This document shows, in pieces, positions 16,519 to 25,074 of a stretch of DNA of 30,787 nt. The stretch is taken from the NCBI GenBank assembly GCA_013375385.1, contig JABXJY010000003.1:1-30787 (forward strand), read 5' to 3'. The stretch comes from Desulfobacterales bacterium (GTDB taxonomy: Bacteria; Desulfobacterota; DSM-4660; Desulfatiglandales; B25-G16). A program made the position numbers and the translations under genes. Each line of letters opens with the position of its first letter. Position 1 is the stretch's first letter. The notes under the pieces are model-generated. The model worked only from the letters and a program-made list of their open reading frames with translations. It made no database searches and had not been told where the DNA came from.

Positions 16519-17312
16519 GCCTTAGAGGTGTCTACTTCAGCTATGACGACCAATGGTGTCTTGAAGGGATAGATTTTGACCTTAAAAGGGGTGAGATTGT
16601 AGGGATGATAGGCCCGAACGGTTCAGGTAAGAGCACCTTGTTGAAGGTTATGGATGGCCTTCTCAAGATACAGAAAGGAGAGATCTTACTCCTGAATAAA
16701 CCGATGTCCAGTTATAGAAGGGGTGATGTTGCCAGGCAGATAGCCATGGTACCCCAGGAGACAACATTTCGATTTCCTTTTTCAGTCTTTGAGGTAGTGC
16801 TTATGGGTCGTTTCCCTCATTCGGGCCTCTTTCCGTTTGAGGGGAAAGAAGATCTGGAAATAGCCCATCAGTCTATGCGGCTCACCGGTACCCTTGATCT
16901 TGCGAGGCGCTCCATACATGAGTTGTCGGGAGGAGAGAAACAGCGGGTACTGATTGCCAGGGCATTGACCCAGAGGGCTCAAATAATCCTGCTGGATGAA
17001 CCGACATCTTTCCTCGATATACGGCACAAGGTGGAGATATTTGAACTTATTGCATCTTTGACCCAGACACAGGGACTGAGCGTAATTATTGTTTCCCACG
17101 ATATCAGTCTGGCTGCACAATACTGCCATAGGATGCTTCTTTTGAATCGAGGAAGTGTCTATAAGATAGGTGAACCTTCTGAGGTGATCACCGCTGATAC
17201 GATAAGTACCGTATACCAATGTCCGGTGCTCGTTGACAAAAACCCGATTAGCAAAACTCCTCGTGTTACGGTTCTTTCAAGGAGAGGAGAGAATAAGAAG
17301 GAGATGGTATGA
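16503..17312 (+). CDS. btuD: BtuD-like cobalamin ABC transporter ATPase
   Basis: This is a complete ABC ATPase of 269 residues: Walker A GPNGSGKST (about 38-46), Q-loop in MVPQETTFRFPFSV, signature LSGGEKQRV, Walker B IILLDEPTSFLD and the switch His in VSHDISL. It belongs to the iron-siderophore/B12 (FecE/BtuD) group and powers uptake through BtuC. The start overlaps the end of btuC, and the stop overlaps the exbB start in an ATGA, so the transporter and its energiser genes are translationally linked. Confidence 0.93.
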   Translation: MDSGLSLRGVYFSYDDQWCLEGIDFDLKRGEIVGMIGPNGSGKSTLLKVMDGLLKIQKGEILLLNKPMSSYRRGDVARQIAMVPQETTFRFPFSVFEVVLMGRFPHSGLFPFEGKEDLEIAHQSMRLTGTLDLARRSIHELSGGEKQRVLIARALTQRAQIILLDEPTSFLDIRHKVEIFELIASLTQTQGLSVIIVSHDISLAAQYCHRMLLLNRGSVYKIGEPSEVITADTISTVYQCPVLVDKNPISKTPRVTVLSRRGENKKEMV

Positions 17313-17953
17313 TTGATGTATTTATCAAAGGTGGGCCCATCATGTATCCACTTCTGATCTGCTCAATACTGGCCCTGACCGTGATCATTGAGCGGGCAAT
17401 ATTCTGGATAGTTGAGGATCGTAGAAGGGATCGGACCCTCGTAGATAAGGTTCTGTCATTGGCCGAAGGAGGTGATTGGGTAGCCGTGAGGGCAAGAATC
17501 GGAAATTCAAAGGACTTCATCATAAGGATACTGGTAGCAGGTATCCTCCACAGGGAGTTTAGCATGTCAAAGGCGATGGAGACAGCCGCTTCGGATGAAT
17601 TAGACAGGATGAGACAGCATCTTCCCATCCTTGACACCATGATCACCGTTTCCCCGCTGCTGGGCATTTTTGGGACGGTAATAGGGATTATTCTTTCCTT
17701 TGAAATCCTGGGAAGTGCGGGGATCGAGGAGCCACAGGCAGTAACTGCTGGTATTGCTCAGGCCCTCATAACAACCGCCTCCGGATTAGGAATAGCCATT
17801 CTTTCCCTGTTTCCCTTTAACTACTTCAATTCCAGGGTAGAGAAGGCAGCGGCTGCCATAGAGAAGTACGCTACAAGCCTGGAAATAGTCTATGAGAGAC
17901 TTAATCAATCAAACAATAACCCTGAACTCGAGGGCAAATCCCATGAAGGTTAA
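17309..17953 (+). CDS. exbB: ExbB-type energiser subunit
   Basis: This is a MotA/TolQ/ExbB-family inner-membrane protein. The first helix lies near the N terminus (GGPIMYPLLICSILALTVIIERA) and two further helices lie around LPILDTMITVSPLLGIFGTVIGII and AGIAQALITTASGLGIAILSLFPFNYF, the latter with the ALITTASGL signature. With ExbD it makes the proton-driven motor for TonB. It differs from the TolQ at 1168-1920 in being shorter and lacking the N-terminal extension. The ATG overlaps the btuD stop, so it is dedicated to B12 uptake by context. Confidence 0.9.
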   Translation: MIDVFIKGGPIMYPLLICSILALTVIIERAIFWIVEDRRRDRTLVDKVLSLAEGGDWVAVRARIGNSKDFIIRILVAGILHREFSMSKAMETAASDELDRMRQHLPILDTMITVSPLLGIFGTVIGIILSFEILGSAGIEEPQAVTAGIAQALITTASGLGIAILSLFPFNYFNSRVEKAAAAIEKYATSLEIVYERLNQSNNNPELEGKSHEG

Positions 17954-18353
17954 TATTGGAGAGCAGAGGAGGGCCAGGATAGAGATTCTTCCCCTGATTG
18001 ATATAGTCTTTCTTCTCCTGGTCTTCTTTATCTATGCAATGCTCTCTATGGCTGTTCACAGGGGGGTATCTGTCAGTTTACCCGCTTCTTCCTCCGCCAG
18101 GATAGAAAGAGAGTTGCTACTGTCCGTGACCATCGAGGATAGTGGTGAGATATTGCTGGACAAAAATCGGATACCTTTGAAAGATCTTGCTCGACTCTTA
18201 AAGCTCAGGGCAAGAGAACAAGATACCGCGGGAGTCCTCCTTTTTGCTGATAAGAGGGTCTCCTGCCAGCTGCTGGTCAAGGTGTTGGACCAGATAAGGA
18301 TGGCTGGCCTCAGTAGGATTTCATTGCAGACCGCGATGGAGAGCCAACCGTGA
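17943..18353 (+). CDS. exbD: ExbD-type energiser subunit
   Basis: This is an ExbD/TolR-family protein of 136 residues. A short cytoplasmic N terminus leads to one membrane helix with the proton-path aspartate (LPLID20IVFLLLVFF), followed by a periplasmic domain ending DQIRMAGLSRISLQT. The start at 17943 (MKVNIGEQRRARIEIL) is chosen because an upstream in-frame ATG at 17892 lies deep in exbB and adds an atypical polar extension. It overlaps exbB by 11 nt and ends in a GTGA overlap with tonB. Confidence 0.9.
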   Translation: MKVNIGEQRRARIEILPLIDIVFLLLVFFIYAMLSMAVHRGVSVSLPASSSARIERELLLSVTIEDSGEILLDKNRIPLKDLARLLKLRAREQDTAGVLLFADKRVSCQLLVKVLDQIRMAGLSRISLQTAMESQP

Positions 18354-19057
18354 GTCGATCGCTTCTGCCTGGTTTCTTGTTAGCCCTGATCCTGCATACA
18401 GTTTTGGCGTGGGTTGATTTTAGCTTGTTCAAGAGACCTATTCCTATCAGGGACCTACCAAAAACCCTGACCATTGATATAGTGAGACCACAACCAGCCA
18501 AAAGACCTTTGACAGTCAAGCGCCCGTCGATAATTGTTGAGAGGTCCACCTTGAAAGAGGAGAGAGAAAGAAATGTCAAACCAAAACCTCGAGTCAAGCC
18601 GAGGAATAAGGTTAAGGAGAGAATTCAACCCCGCCTGCCACAGCGAGGCATTAGCGGGCAGGCGGAAAAATCAATAGCTAAAGAGAGACCACCAAAGATA
18701 GATGCAACCCTTGCCCAACTTTCACCGGTTGATCTCCCTACCATCAAAAAAGAAGAGGTCTTTTCACCTTCTCATACTCCCATTACCCATGCCCTGCCTA
18801 TGTACCGGAAGAATACCCCTCCCCAATATCCTTTGCTAGCAAGGAGGAGGGGGTATCAAGGAAAGGTGTTGCTTGAGGTTTTGGTAAAGAAGGATGGTAG
18901 GGCAGGATCTATCCGCTTGGCCCGATCAAGTGGCTACGAAGTTTTGGATAGGGCCGCCATAAAGGGGGTTAGAAATTGGCTCTTTCACCCTGCAAAGAGA
19001 GGGAATGAGTTAGTTGAGCTGTGGGTAGAGATACCCATCCGGTTTCAACTCAAGTAG
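18350..19057 (+). CDS. tonB: TonB energy-transducing protein
   Basis: The N-terminal anchor (LLPGFLLALILHTVLAW) carries the conserved His16. A Pro/Lys/Arg-rich periplasmic linker follows (about 30-135), then a typical TonB C-terminal domain (PPQYPLLARRRGYQGKVLLEVLV, GRAGSIRLARSSGYEVLDRAAIKGVRNWLFHPA). TonB transmits the proton motive force from ExbBD to outer-membrane receptors, probably a BtuB-like B12 receptor encoded elsewhere. The start is GTG, overlapping the exbD stop. Residues 94-106 (PRLPQRGISGQAE) are encoded by a palindromic repeat inserted in frame in the linker, where an insertion is likely harmless. Confidence 0.9.
   Translation: MSRSLLPGFLLALILHTVLAWVDFSLFKRPIPIRDLPKTLTIDIVRPQPAKRPLTVKRPSIIVERSTLKEERERNVKPKPRVKPRNKVKERIQPRLPQRGISGQAEKSIAKERPPKIDATLAQLSPVDLPTIKKEEVFSPSHTPITHALPMYRKNTPPQYPLLARRRGYQGKVLLEVLVKKDGRAGSIRLARSSGYEVLDRAAIKGVRNWLFHPAKRGNELVELWVEIPIRFQLK
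18629..18665 (+). repeat. Palindromic repeat, copy 2, in frame inside tonB
   Basis: CCGCCTGCC (18631-18639) and GGCAGGCGG (18657-18665) are perfect 9-bp inverted arms around a 17-base centre. The insert encodes about 13 residues of the TonB linker without a frameshift. It shares CCCGCCTGCC and a GCGAG core with the copy at 15455. Confidence 0.7.
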
Positions 19058-19212
19058 ATCCAGCCCCTTTCCGGATATGTCTATGAGTGAATGAAATGGA
19101 AAAAGGAGCAAATGTTCCCTTTTCTGTCCATGTCAAGGAGGCCTTAGGCTCGCTGTGTCGCCTCCGCTCTACCTCTAAACAATTAACCTATAATTATTAA
19201 CCAATAACGGAT

Positions 19213-21396
19213 TTGGAAAGAGCCTCCTTCACACTCTATCTAATCACCCTGGTTTTAAGTCCTCTCCTTTTTGGGGCTGTCCACACCTATGCCTACACAA
19301 TCATGTCCCTGGGGGTGTTGATTGGTTGTCTTTTAATAGTAAAAAAAAATATAAGAAAAGAGATCAGAAGTGGTGTATACCAATTTTATCTCCCAAAAAA
19401 CAGCCTTAATTTTGCCTTTTTTATTCTTTTAATCTTCCTCTTTTTTCAGGTTATTCCATTACCTGACTCTCTATTAAGGTTCTTATCCCCTGAGGCCATG
19501 GTGGTTGGAAAGAAATCGTTACCCGCCTCAGGCGCCTTGATCTCAGAAGGCCCTGTCAGGCAATGGTCAGCTCTCTCGCCATATTATTACCCTGTGCGTA
19601 TGTCCATCATCAAATGGACTGTTTATGCGCTCTTCTTTCTTGGTCTAACCCAGATGCTGAATTCTCAGAAGAGAATTGAGTTAACAATCTTTTTGATCTT
19701 GATCACTGGTTGCTTTGAGGCACTCTATGGTTTGGCAGAGACCTATTCAGGGTCTGGGCATATCTGGTGGTTTAAGAAAATGGGTTATCCTCGGGATGTG
19801 ACCGGAACCTATATTAACCGAAATCACTTTGCAGGATTGATGGAGATGTGCTTGCTGTTGGCTGCTGCCTATGCGGCTGCGCTTTCAGGCAGAAAGAAAA
19901 AAACGAGGATTATCTCAGACCATAAGGCCGGCTTAAGGGTCAGGCTTTCACGATACCTATCAGGGGAGCAACGACTCAATAAAAGAACTTTAATGGTATT
20001 TGTCGGCGCAGTTATCGGTGTCGGACTTGTCTTTTCAGCCTCCAGAGGAGGTATTATCTCTGCTGCCGGCGGTCTGTTGTGTATGAGTCTGTTGTTTATG
20101 TTCCGGAGAAATCATCGCCGAAAGGGATTCATTGCCCTTTTTCTGTTTCTCATCACCTCGGTCTATGCCCTTCATATTGGCGTTGATTATCCTGTGGGGC
20201 GGTTTAAATACTTTGATATCGGTGTTAAGGAAAGGGCCAGATTAACTCAAAAGACCATGGATCTGTTTGAAGATTATAAGATAACAGGTATAGGGGTGGG
20301 CAATTTCCAGCATGCCTTTCCCAAATATCAGGCTGCTGAAGACAAAAACGTGTTTATACGACATGCCCATGATGACTGGGCACAATTTCTGGCTGAAGCG
20401 GGAATCACAGGCCTTTTCCTCTTATTGGCCGGGATGTTTTATCATGTTTATCGGAGCATAGGGTTGTGGAGAAAAAGGACTGATCCCTTTGCGATCTGCC
20501 TTGGGGTTGTCCCTCTAGCTGCCGTGACCGCGATGGCGATCCACTCTTATTCCGATTTCAATCTTCATATCCCCGCCAACTGCCTGATGCTTGCGGCCGT
20601 TATGGCTATTGGTCATAGCGCTCTCCATCTGGAGAGACACCATGGGCGAGATAAAACACTGTATCGTTACCATATCATGCCTCTAAAATATAGAGGAGTC
20701 CTGGCCCTGCTCTTGGTTGCGGGGTTTATTGTATGGAACGGGTTTTGGACCATCCGACATTTTATGGCTGAGGCCTCCTGCAATACTGTCACCAATTCTA
20801 CCTTGAATAGAGACAAAAACCCGCCTCTGGAAGAGATTGAAAAGGCTATCGGGTGGGATAGGTGGAATGCGGAGTACTGGTATAAGCGCGCCCGTGAGGT
20901 GATGAGTGTTCGGGATGCGGAAGTAGGAAATCTAGAGGCAGACGACGAGGATCGACGCAACCATCAGATTGGGATTATCAGGGCCCTGGAGGAGGCGGTA
21001 CGGTTGAATCCTTTCAAGGCAGAATATCACCTGCGGCTGGGGTGGGAATATGCCTATCTGTGGAAAGATCCGGACTACCATCGCACATGGCTCACTGCCG
21101 CAGATATATCTATGGACAGGGCAGCCTACTTTGCCGGGGACAGCAATCCCTATCTACATATAAGCTTGGGAAATTATTGGGTATATCGTTCAAAGACAAT
21201 TTACACTGCCAAACCGGATTGGATAACCGCTTGGACCAAGGCCTGCTGGCATTACAAGAAGGCCCAGAGCCTGGAAAGAAGCAAGCGATTGGTAGATGAT
21301 ATTGTGAGATATGTATGGAAGTACTATCCTGATAAGGGATTTGTCGGCAAGGTCTTGCTCCCTGAGAACCATATTCTTATAGAGGAGATGAAGTGA
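19213..21396 (+). CDS. O-antigen ligase/polymerase-like (Wzy_C) membrane protein with C-terminal helical-repeat domain
   Basis: The protein has roughly ten to twelve hydrophobic helices in the first 500 residues and the ligase-family periplasmic loop with GTYINRNHFAGLMEMCL and the histidine segment RHAHDDWAQFLAEAGITGLF. Such proteins join or polymerise undecaprenyl-linked glycans in the periplasm. The last 200 residues are soluble and contain TPR-like helices (ALEEAVRLNPFKAEYHLRLGWEY; NPYLHISLGNYWVYRS). Whether it is a polymerase (Wzy) or a ligase cannot be decided. The start is TTG at 19213, with a TATAAT (19189-19194) upstream but no clear -35. It opens the exopolysaccharide block. Confidence 0.8.
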   Translation: MERASFTLYLITLVLSPLLFGAVHTYAYTIMSLGVLIGCLLIVKKNIRKEIRSGVYQFYLPKNSLNFAFFILLIFLFFQVIPLPDSLLRFLSPEAMVVGKKSLPASGALISEGPVRQWSALSPYYYPVRMSIIKWTVYALFFLGLTQMLNSQKRIELTIFLILITGCFEALYGLAETYSGSGHIWWFKKMGYPRDVTGTYINRNHFAGLMEMCLLLAAAYAAALSGRKKKTRIISDHKAGLRVRLSRYLSGEQRLNKRTLMVFVGAVIGVGLVFSASRGGIISAAGGLLCMSLLFMFRRNHRRKGFIALFLFLITSVYALHIGVDYPVGRFKYFDIGVKERARLTQKTMDLFEDYKITGIGVGNFQHAFPKYQAAEDKNVFIRHAHDDWAQFLAEAGITGLFLLLAGMFYHVYRSIGLWRKRTDPFAICLGVVPLAAVTAMAIHSYSDFNLHIPANCLMLAAVMAIGHSALHLERHHGRDKTLYRYHIMPLKYRGVLALLLVAGFIVWNGFWTIRHFMAEASCNTVTNSTLNRDKNPPLEEIEKAIGWDRWNAEYWYKRAREVMSVRDAEVGNLEADDEDRRNHQIGIIRALEEAVRLNPFKAEYHLRLGWEYAYLWKDPDYHRTWLTAADISMDRAAYFAGDSNPYLHISLGNYWVYRSKTIYTAKPDWITAWTKACWHYKKAQSLERSKRLVDDIVRYVWKYYPDKGFVGKVLLPENHILIEEMK

Positions 21397-21705
21397 AGGG
21401 CTTGCCGATAGGCTTGTTCAAAGAGTATGGTCGGAGATCACCTTCCCGAGATATCGCTTCAACAGATTATGTAATAGGTTATGAAAGCGGCCACGGTTGT
21501 TGTCTCATTCACAGTCAGGCCTGATAATACGGGATTGTTACCAGTTTTTATTCAGTAAAAAAATGCTTGACTTTTGAAATTCTCTATTGTATTCACGAAA
21601 TGAAACGAGCTGGATCTCAGATAAGATGTGAACATCACCTAAATGTTTGCTAATCTAAGCCGTTGTCGTTGCAAAACTAATATTCCTAGAGGGGAGGACA
21701 CAATC
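21397..21705 (+). other. Intergenic region before the FecR-domain gene
   Basis: No coding sequence is seen in these 309 bases. A TTGACT (21567-21572) lies in an AT-rich stretch with only a poor -10 (TGTATT or TATTCA, near 21588-21595), so a promoter is possible but weak. A strong Shine-Dalgarno GGGGAGG (21691-21697) sits eight bases before the next ATG. No terminator hairpin is evident after 21396. Confidence 0.4.
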
Positions 21706-22623
21706 ATGAACCCTAGATTTAGAATTCTAAGTGTGTTCTTGGCCTTATGTATGTGGGTGTTTCTTCTTGCCTCCCAAAGCCATGCTGCAAAGCCAATTGC
21801 TCAAGTATCAAGTTTTACAGGTGAGGTCATCATTCAATCCGGTACAAATATCTTCAGGCTTACTCAGTTAGGTCAGACCCTGACCGATGGTGATCGCATC
21901 CAGACCAAACACGGTGAGGCCCAGATCATCTTTAATGATGGTGCTGTTATGAAGATGAGGCCTTTCACCAACACCACGATCCAGGAGAGGGAAGAGAAAA
22001 GCGGATTCTGGATTTTCAAAACGAAGAAAGCAGTCCGCAGGATTACCTGTTTTGTAGGTAAGCTGTGGTTTAAGGCCGGTGTATCAAAAAGAAGAAATTA
22101 CCTGCAGACACCGACAGCAGTGTGCGGGGTGCGGCGGTCAGTGGTCGAGGCTGGGTTCGATAACGTGGTATCCCTTCTCAATGTGATCGAGGGACTAGTT
22201 GATAAGGTGGGACCGTGGGAGGAAGGACCTTTTGCAGATCCAGGAAGTCTTAAGGCCTTCAAAAACAGGGTTTACCAAGCCGTTGCAAAGGCCTTGAGTG
22301 ATATGGAAAAGGCGAAGGCCACTGCAGATCCTGTTGATCTAGCCAAGGCCAAGGTGGCGGCCCTCAGGGTAGTTATTGCTGCTGCTGAAGTGCTTAAAAC
22401 CAACCCTGATCCAGGCGTGGTACAAGAGGCCGAAGAAGCCGCTGATGAAGCCAGACGATTGATCATCGAGACCTGGAAGGAGGTTCCAGAAGCTGTGCCA
22501 CCTGAACAAGTTCCAACAACTACAACAACTACAACTACAACTACAACCACAACCACGACAACAACAACTACGCCAACGACGACAACCACCACTACGACGA
22601 TGGAACTGAGTCCTTCTCAATGA
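21706..22623 (+). CDS. Secreted FecR-domain protein with poly-threonine tail
   Basis: A signal peptide (ILSVFLALCMWVFLLASQSHA) is followed by a FecR-type domain (about 28-150: VSSFTGEVIIQSG, LTQLGQTLTDGDRIQT, AQIIFNDGAVMKMRPFT, VGKLWFKAG, NYLQTPTAVCGVRRSVVE). Next come Ala/Lys/Glu-rich helices (about 180-260) and a tail with 27 Thr and one Pro in 28 residues. Periplasmic FecR-like domains of this kind (without an anti-sigma helix) are common next to surface-polysaccharide genes, but their role is not settled. The ATG at 21706 has GGGGAGG upstream; the frame is open 21 codons further. All four Thr codons are used in the tail. Confidence 0.82.
   Translation: MNPRFRILSVFLALCMWVFLLASQSHAAKPIAQVSSFTGEVIIQSGTNIFRLTQLGQTLTDGDRIQTKHGEAQIIFNDGAVMKMRPFTNTTIQEREEKSGFWIFKTKKAVRRITCFVGKLWFKAGVSKRRNYLQTPTAVCGVRRSVVEAGFDNVVSLLNVIEGLVDKVGPWEEGPFADPGSLKAFKNRVYQAVAKALSDMEKAKATADPVDLAKAKVAALRVVIAAAEVLKTNPDPGVVQEAEEAADEARRLIIETWKEVPEAVPPEQVPTTTTTTTTTTTTTTTTTTTPTTTTTTTTMELSPSQ
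22516..22599 (+). repeat. ACN trinucleotide tract encoding poly-Thr
   Basis: Twenty-eight codons run ACN with a single CCA after the nineteenth. ACA, ACT, ACC and ACG are all used, so the tract is imperfect at the DNA level though nearly uniform in protein. The opposite strand reads as poly-Val, which is a shadow. Confidence 0.9.
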
Positions 22624-22670
22624 TTAATTGTGGTGCGAAAACCTAATTCTAATAGGAAAGGAACTGAACG

Positions 22671-23873
22671 ATGAAAGGGGGAATCCTCATCTCCCATTTA
22701 GTGTTAGGCGCTCTGGTACTTTTGTCGACCCATGCCATGGCCCAGGGGGGCAAGATCCATACAGGCAAACTGAAGATCATCCCAGGCATTACCGTCCAGG
22801 GTGTTTATGATGATAACATCTACCTGAGTGCCGAGCAGGAAGAAGAGGATTGGATTACCCATGTCATGCCTGCTTTAGATCTCGACTATAGCCTTGAGGA
22901 AAGGGGGGGCGTGACCCTGGGGTATCATGGTGACCTTGCCTATTACGGGGAGAACGATCAAAACGACTGGCAGACCCATAGAGGTATGTTTGATTTCAAC
23001 TATGAGGCTCCTGGCGGCCTATTTCTTGGTATCAGTGAGATTTATACCGATGCAGAAGACCCTTACGGTTCCGATGAGCAGTACAAATTGGGCGTACCAA
23101 AGACCAAACGCTGGAGCAGCGATCTAAGAGGTAAAATTGGTTATAACCTCGGTAACAGATCGAAGATCTTGGCCTTCTACAACTACTATAAACAGGACTA
23201 TGATCTTGCAGTTGACTTCACCCAGGATTACGATGTCAACGAATTCGGTGTGGGATACCAGATGAGAGCGCTTCCCAAGACCTCGGGGTTTATCCGGTAC
23301 CACTATGGTAAGCAAGATTATTTTACTCAGGCCGATAACGTAACCGAGGCCACCGATGCTGATTCTGACTGGCGCCGGGTGAATGCAGGACTCATCTGGG
23401 ATGCCGGGGCCAAACTGAGCGGAGAGCTAAACGTCGGTTATCAGTGGATAGATTATGAGAACACAACCGATCCCGCCGGCAACAGATATGATGATAAAGA
23501 TACCTGGATTGCAGCAACCTCTACAACCTATGCGGCTACTGCTGCCAGATTGTTGACTCTAAACATAGGGAGGGCCCTGAGAACCACGGGTGCCGGTAGT
23601 AACGAATATTTTGAGGATACCTCTGTCGAGATAAACCTTCGGCAGATGCTCCCTCATAGAGTTTCCCTCATTGTCGGTGCCATGTACAGCAAGAATGACT
23701 ATAATCTACCGAGGGAAGATGATAATTATAACGTCAATATAGGCCTTGACTACCAGATTCAGGATTGGCTGAGCCCAGGTGCGGGCTACAAGTATATGAA
23801 AAAAGACTCAAACTATGCGGAGAATGACTATACCGATAACCACTTCATGATTTCATTGCGTGGAGTGTACTAG
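22671..23873 (+). CDS. Outer-membrane beta-barrel protein, likely polysaccharide export porin
   Basis: A signal peptide ending near THAMAQGG leads to about 375 residues of alternating aromatic and polar strands: GYHGDLAYYGEND, GYNLGNRSKILAFYNYYKQDYD, SGFIRYHYGKQDYF, GELNVGYQWIDYENT, RVSLIVGAMYSKNDYN, and a final FMISLRGVY with the C-terminal aromatic expected of an outer-membrane barrel. The pattern resembles the beta-barrel porin 2 group found in exopolysaccharide loci. It sits between the FecR gene and the Wza-type gene, which suggests it forms the outer-membrane pore for the same polymer. The ATG is preceded by AAAGGAA at normal spacing. Confidence 0.8.
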   Translation: MKGGILISHLVLGALVLLSTHAMAQGGKIHTGKLKIIPGITVQGVYDDNIYLSAEQEEEDWITHVMPALDLDYSLEERGGVTLGYHGDLAYYGENDQNDWQTHRGMFDFNYEAPGGLFLGISEIYTDAEDPYGSDEQYKLGVPKTKRWSSDLRGKIGYNLGNRSKILAFYNYYKQDYDLAVDFTQDYDVNEFGVGYQMRALPKTSGFIRYHYGKQDYFTQADNVTEATDADSDWRRVNAGLIWDAGAKLSGELNVGYQWIDYENTTDPAGNRYDDKDTWIAATSTTYAATAARLLTLNIGRALRTTGAGSNEYFEDTSVEINLRQMLPHRVSLIVGAMYSKNDYNLPREDDNYNVNIGLDYQIQDWLSPGAGYKYMKKDSNYAENDYTDNHFMISLRGVY

Positions 23874-23959
23874 AAAGAGGACAAGTCAGGTTTTATTTGG
23901 TGTGAAGACATCTTAGATTTTCTATAGTGTCTGAGATATTATAATGTAAAAAAGAAAAA

Positions 23960-23985
23960 CACCCTTTCTTCAAGGGGGATTTTTG
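23960..23985 (+). terminator. Possible weak intrinsic terminator upstream of the Wza-type gene
   Basis: CCCTT (23962-23966), loop TCTTC and AAGGG (23972-23976) form a short hairpin followed by GGATTTTT. It could partly end transcription of the barrel gene; the stem is only five to six pairs. Confidence 0.4.
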
Positions 23986-24015
23986 CGGAAGCCAAACAAG
24001 GGGAAAGAATCCTAC

Positions 24016-25074
24016 ATGGTGAAGATCTCAACCTGTTCACATCTTATCATGACAATAGCAGCGGTGTTCTTTATTGCTGCCTGCGCCGTCGGCGGCGAGG
24101 TTGTAAAGGTCACCACCGTACAAGAGGGATCGTATGCCGGGCTCAAAAAGGAGGACCTGTCAAAGCTTGAGGAAATCAAGAAAGCAAGTGGAAATAAGGG
24201 CATCAGTGACAGCCTTAGGAACGTTATTGAGGAGACCAGGCATTTCTCTGTTGCCCAATACCTCATGCAGCGTCCTGAGGCGAGAGGTCTTGCGGGGGGT
24301 GACTACAGGGTGGGCGGCTATGATGTTCTGAGTATTACCGTCTATGAAGAGAAAGACCTCTCCAGAGGGGCTGTGCGGGTCTCGGCGGATGGCTACATTT
24401 CATTCCCGTTGATAGGGCGCATAAAGGTGGATGATGTTGCCACCTCGGAAATCGAGAAACTGATATCCCTCAAACTGGCGGAAGAGCAATATGTTCTGGA
24501 TGCCCATGTCTCTGTCATGGTCACAGAGTATAACAGCAAGCGTTTCCTGGTTCTCGGGGCTGTAAAAAATCCCGGCAGCTATCCCCTTCAGGCCCGAGAG
24601 CGAGTGTTAGACGCCATCTCAAAGGCAGGAGGTATTGATTTTGATCAGGCGGGAAAAAAAGGCATGATTATCCGCACGCAGAGCGCGAATGTAGAGCAAG
24701 AACGTAAAATCGTCATTAATCTAGACCTTCATGGTCTCCTGAAGGGAGAGGACCAGGTTTCCAATATATTTCTGGCGAACAAAGATGTCCTCTTTATCCC
24801 AACGGCAGAGCATTTCTACATCATAGGCCAGGTAAGCAAACCCGGATCTTACCTCCTTGCTGACAAGGAGATTACCCTTGTAGGGGCAATCAGTACGGCT
24901 GGAGGATTCACACCGATCGCCGCACGCAATCGGACTCGCATCGTTCGGGTTGAGGATGGCGTCGACAAGATCATAGAGGTAAAGGTGGATGCCATCACCG
25001 ATGCAGGAAAAAAGATACACGATGTCATCATCCAACCAGATGATGTAATTGTAGTCCCGGAGAGCTTTTTTTGA
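24016..25074 (+). CDS. Wza-type polysaccharide export lipoprotein without C-terminal helix
   Basis: The signal peptide ends in the lipobox IAAC (MTIAAVFFIAACAVGG). The polysaccharide-export domain begins DYRVGGYDVLSITVYEEKDLS...ISFPLIGRIKV, and SLBB domains follow (FLVLGAVKNPGSYPL; FYIIGQVSKPGSYLLADKEITLVGAISTAGGF). The protein ends directly after DVIIQPDDVIVVPESFF, so it lacks the C-terminal amphipathic helix with which E. coli Wza crosses the outer membrane. That fits a partner barrel, the gene immediately upstream. The ATG at 24016 follows GGGGAAAG; a TTG at 23983 is open. The stop overlaps the next start (TGATG). Confidence 0.9.
   Translation: MVKISTCSHLIMTIAAVFFIAACAVGGEVVKVTTVQEGSYAGLKKEDLSKLEEIKKASGNKGISDSLRNVIEETRHFSVAQYLMQRPEARGLAGGDYRVGGYDVLSITVYEEKDLSRGAVRVSADGYISFPLIGRIKVDDVATSEIEKLISLKLAEEQYVLDAHVSVMVTEYNSKRFLVLGAVKNPGSYPLQARERVLDAISKAGGIDFDQAGKKGMIIRTQSANVEQERKIVINLDLHGLLKGEDQVSNIFLANKDVLFIPTAEHFYIIGQVSKPGSYLLADKEITLVGAISTAGGFTPIAARNRTRIVRVEDGVDKIIEVKVDAITDAGKKIHDVIIQPDDVIVVPESFF

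Noticed and set aside
16782..17219. Minus-strand ORF of 145 aa
   Set aside because: It lies wholly opposite the intact btuD ATPase and has no recognisable motif.
19100..19124. AAAAGG...CCTTTT inverted repeat after tonB as a terminator
   Set aside because: The stem has a bulge and no T run follows, so it is not convincing.
22272..22620. Minus-strand ORFs rich in Val or Cys opposite the FecR gene
   Set aside because: They are mirror readings of the ACN tract and have no family features.
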